A stretch of DNA of 64,000 nucleotides from Lytechinus variegatus (Eukaryota; Echinodermata; Echinoidea; Temnopleuroida; Toxopneustidae): positions 64,454,697 to 64,518,696 of the forward strand of contig NC_054741.1 in the NCBI RefSeq assembly GCF_018143015.1, in the 5' to 3' direction. The notes beneath the pieces were generated by a model. It did not search any database and had not been told where the DNA came from. It worked only from the letters and a program-made list of their open reading frames with translations. A program made the translations under genes and the position numbers. This document shows, piece after piece, positions 63,510 to 64,000 of the stretch. Numbering within the stretch: position 1 is the stretch's first letter; every line of letters starts with the position of its first letter.

Positions 63510-64000
63510 GTAGGCATGGGCTATTTATGGCGAGTTGAAATGAATAGTGATAGTCCAGGGGCCGGGGAACAGTTTTTGAAATAGGAGGGGGGGGGACTGA
63601 GTTTCAGTTTGCTGCAACTAAAAATTATTCATTAGCAACTTTTAGTTGTAGTTAGCCAAATACACTATTTTTTATTTAATGTTATCACTGAATTTCAGGG
63701 CCTCGTTGATAAAAGGTGATAATTGGTGGCCTTGTTTAATCAGAAATTTTTAAGTATTAAATTGGAAGATGGAATAAAATTAGAGATTTTGTATTAATAT
63801 TATGATACTGAATTTATTGATCTCTCGATGAACTTGAATTAAAAGTCAAATTGCTAAATCATATAGATGATAATTACATTAATGATATTTGATAAATGAA
63901 CAAATAATATAGAATGAATATCTGAATAGATAATTCAATTTATACAAGAGTAGATGAATATAAATAATGTAATGCAAAGCAAAGTGCTCTGATGAAGATT

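Noticed and set aside
1-64000. LTR retroelement, Polinton-like element, or CRISPR array
   Set aside because: No long direct terminal repeats, no polymerase, integrase or capsid-like frames, and no regularly spaced repeat-spacer arrays were seen.

Overview
The window looks like nuclear DNA of an invertebrate deuterostome, most likely an echinoderm and sea-urchin-like. The reasons are AT-rich sequence, intron-rich animal genes with close vertebrate orthologues, and very many short inverted-repeat elements. The species assignment is inference. I found three complete protein-coding genes by joining exons at splice sites with consistent reading phase, plus the first coding exon of a fourth.

Layout. 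(1) 12782-580, minus strand: a 15-exon gene for a 615-residue protein with a degenerate TBC-like (Rab-GAP fold) region and a charged C-terminal coiled coil; I cannot name it. (2) 13252-33885, plus strand: a 15-exon B3GLCT gene, the ER beta-1,3-glucosyltransferase that extends O-fucose on thrombospondin repeats. It has a signal peptide, a D-D-D motif and a C-terminal HDEL signal, and its 8.3-kb first intron is packed with repeats. Genes 1 and 2 are head to head, with about 470 bp between start codons. (3) 33886-42719: no coding gene seen; it holds probable 3' UTRs, foldback elements and a SINE fragment. (4) 60431-42720, minus strand: a 15-exon SETD1 gene, the H3K4 methyltransferase of the COMPASS complex, 2062 residues, with RRM, N-SET, SET and post-SET. 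(5) 60440-63421: probable promoters and 5' UTR of SETD1 and of a plus-strand gene whose first coding exon is 63440-63509.

The strongest unusual signals are these. SETD1 has a textbook U12-type AT-AC intron (46882-45691). B3GLCT intron 14 holds a decayed but frame-open copy of exon 14, embedded in a GTAGTGG minisatellite that may have grown from the exon 14 splice-donor flank. Degenerate tandem repeats include the SETD1 stop codon. There is a perfect 42-bp hairpin in SETD1 intron 2. A rich set of non-autonomous transposons is present, including a hAT-type element with an 8-bp target duplication, a piggyBac-type element with TTAA, a Tourist-type element with TTA, poly-G-ended foldbacks, and an odd family built from a degenerate CATTTGGTCTA motif.

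The three named genes do not form an obvious pathway; apart from the shared promoter region they look like independent housekeeping-type genes. I saw no retroviral, LTR or capsid-bearing element, no CRISPR array and no intact tRNA or rRNA gene.
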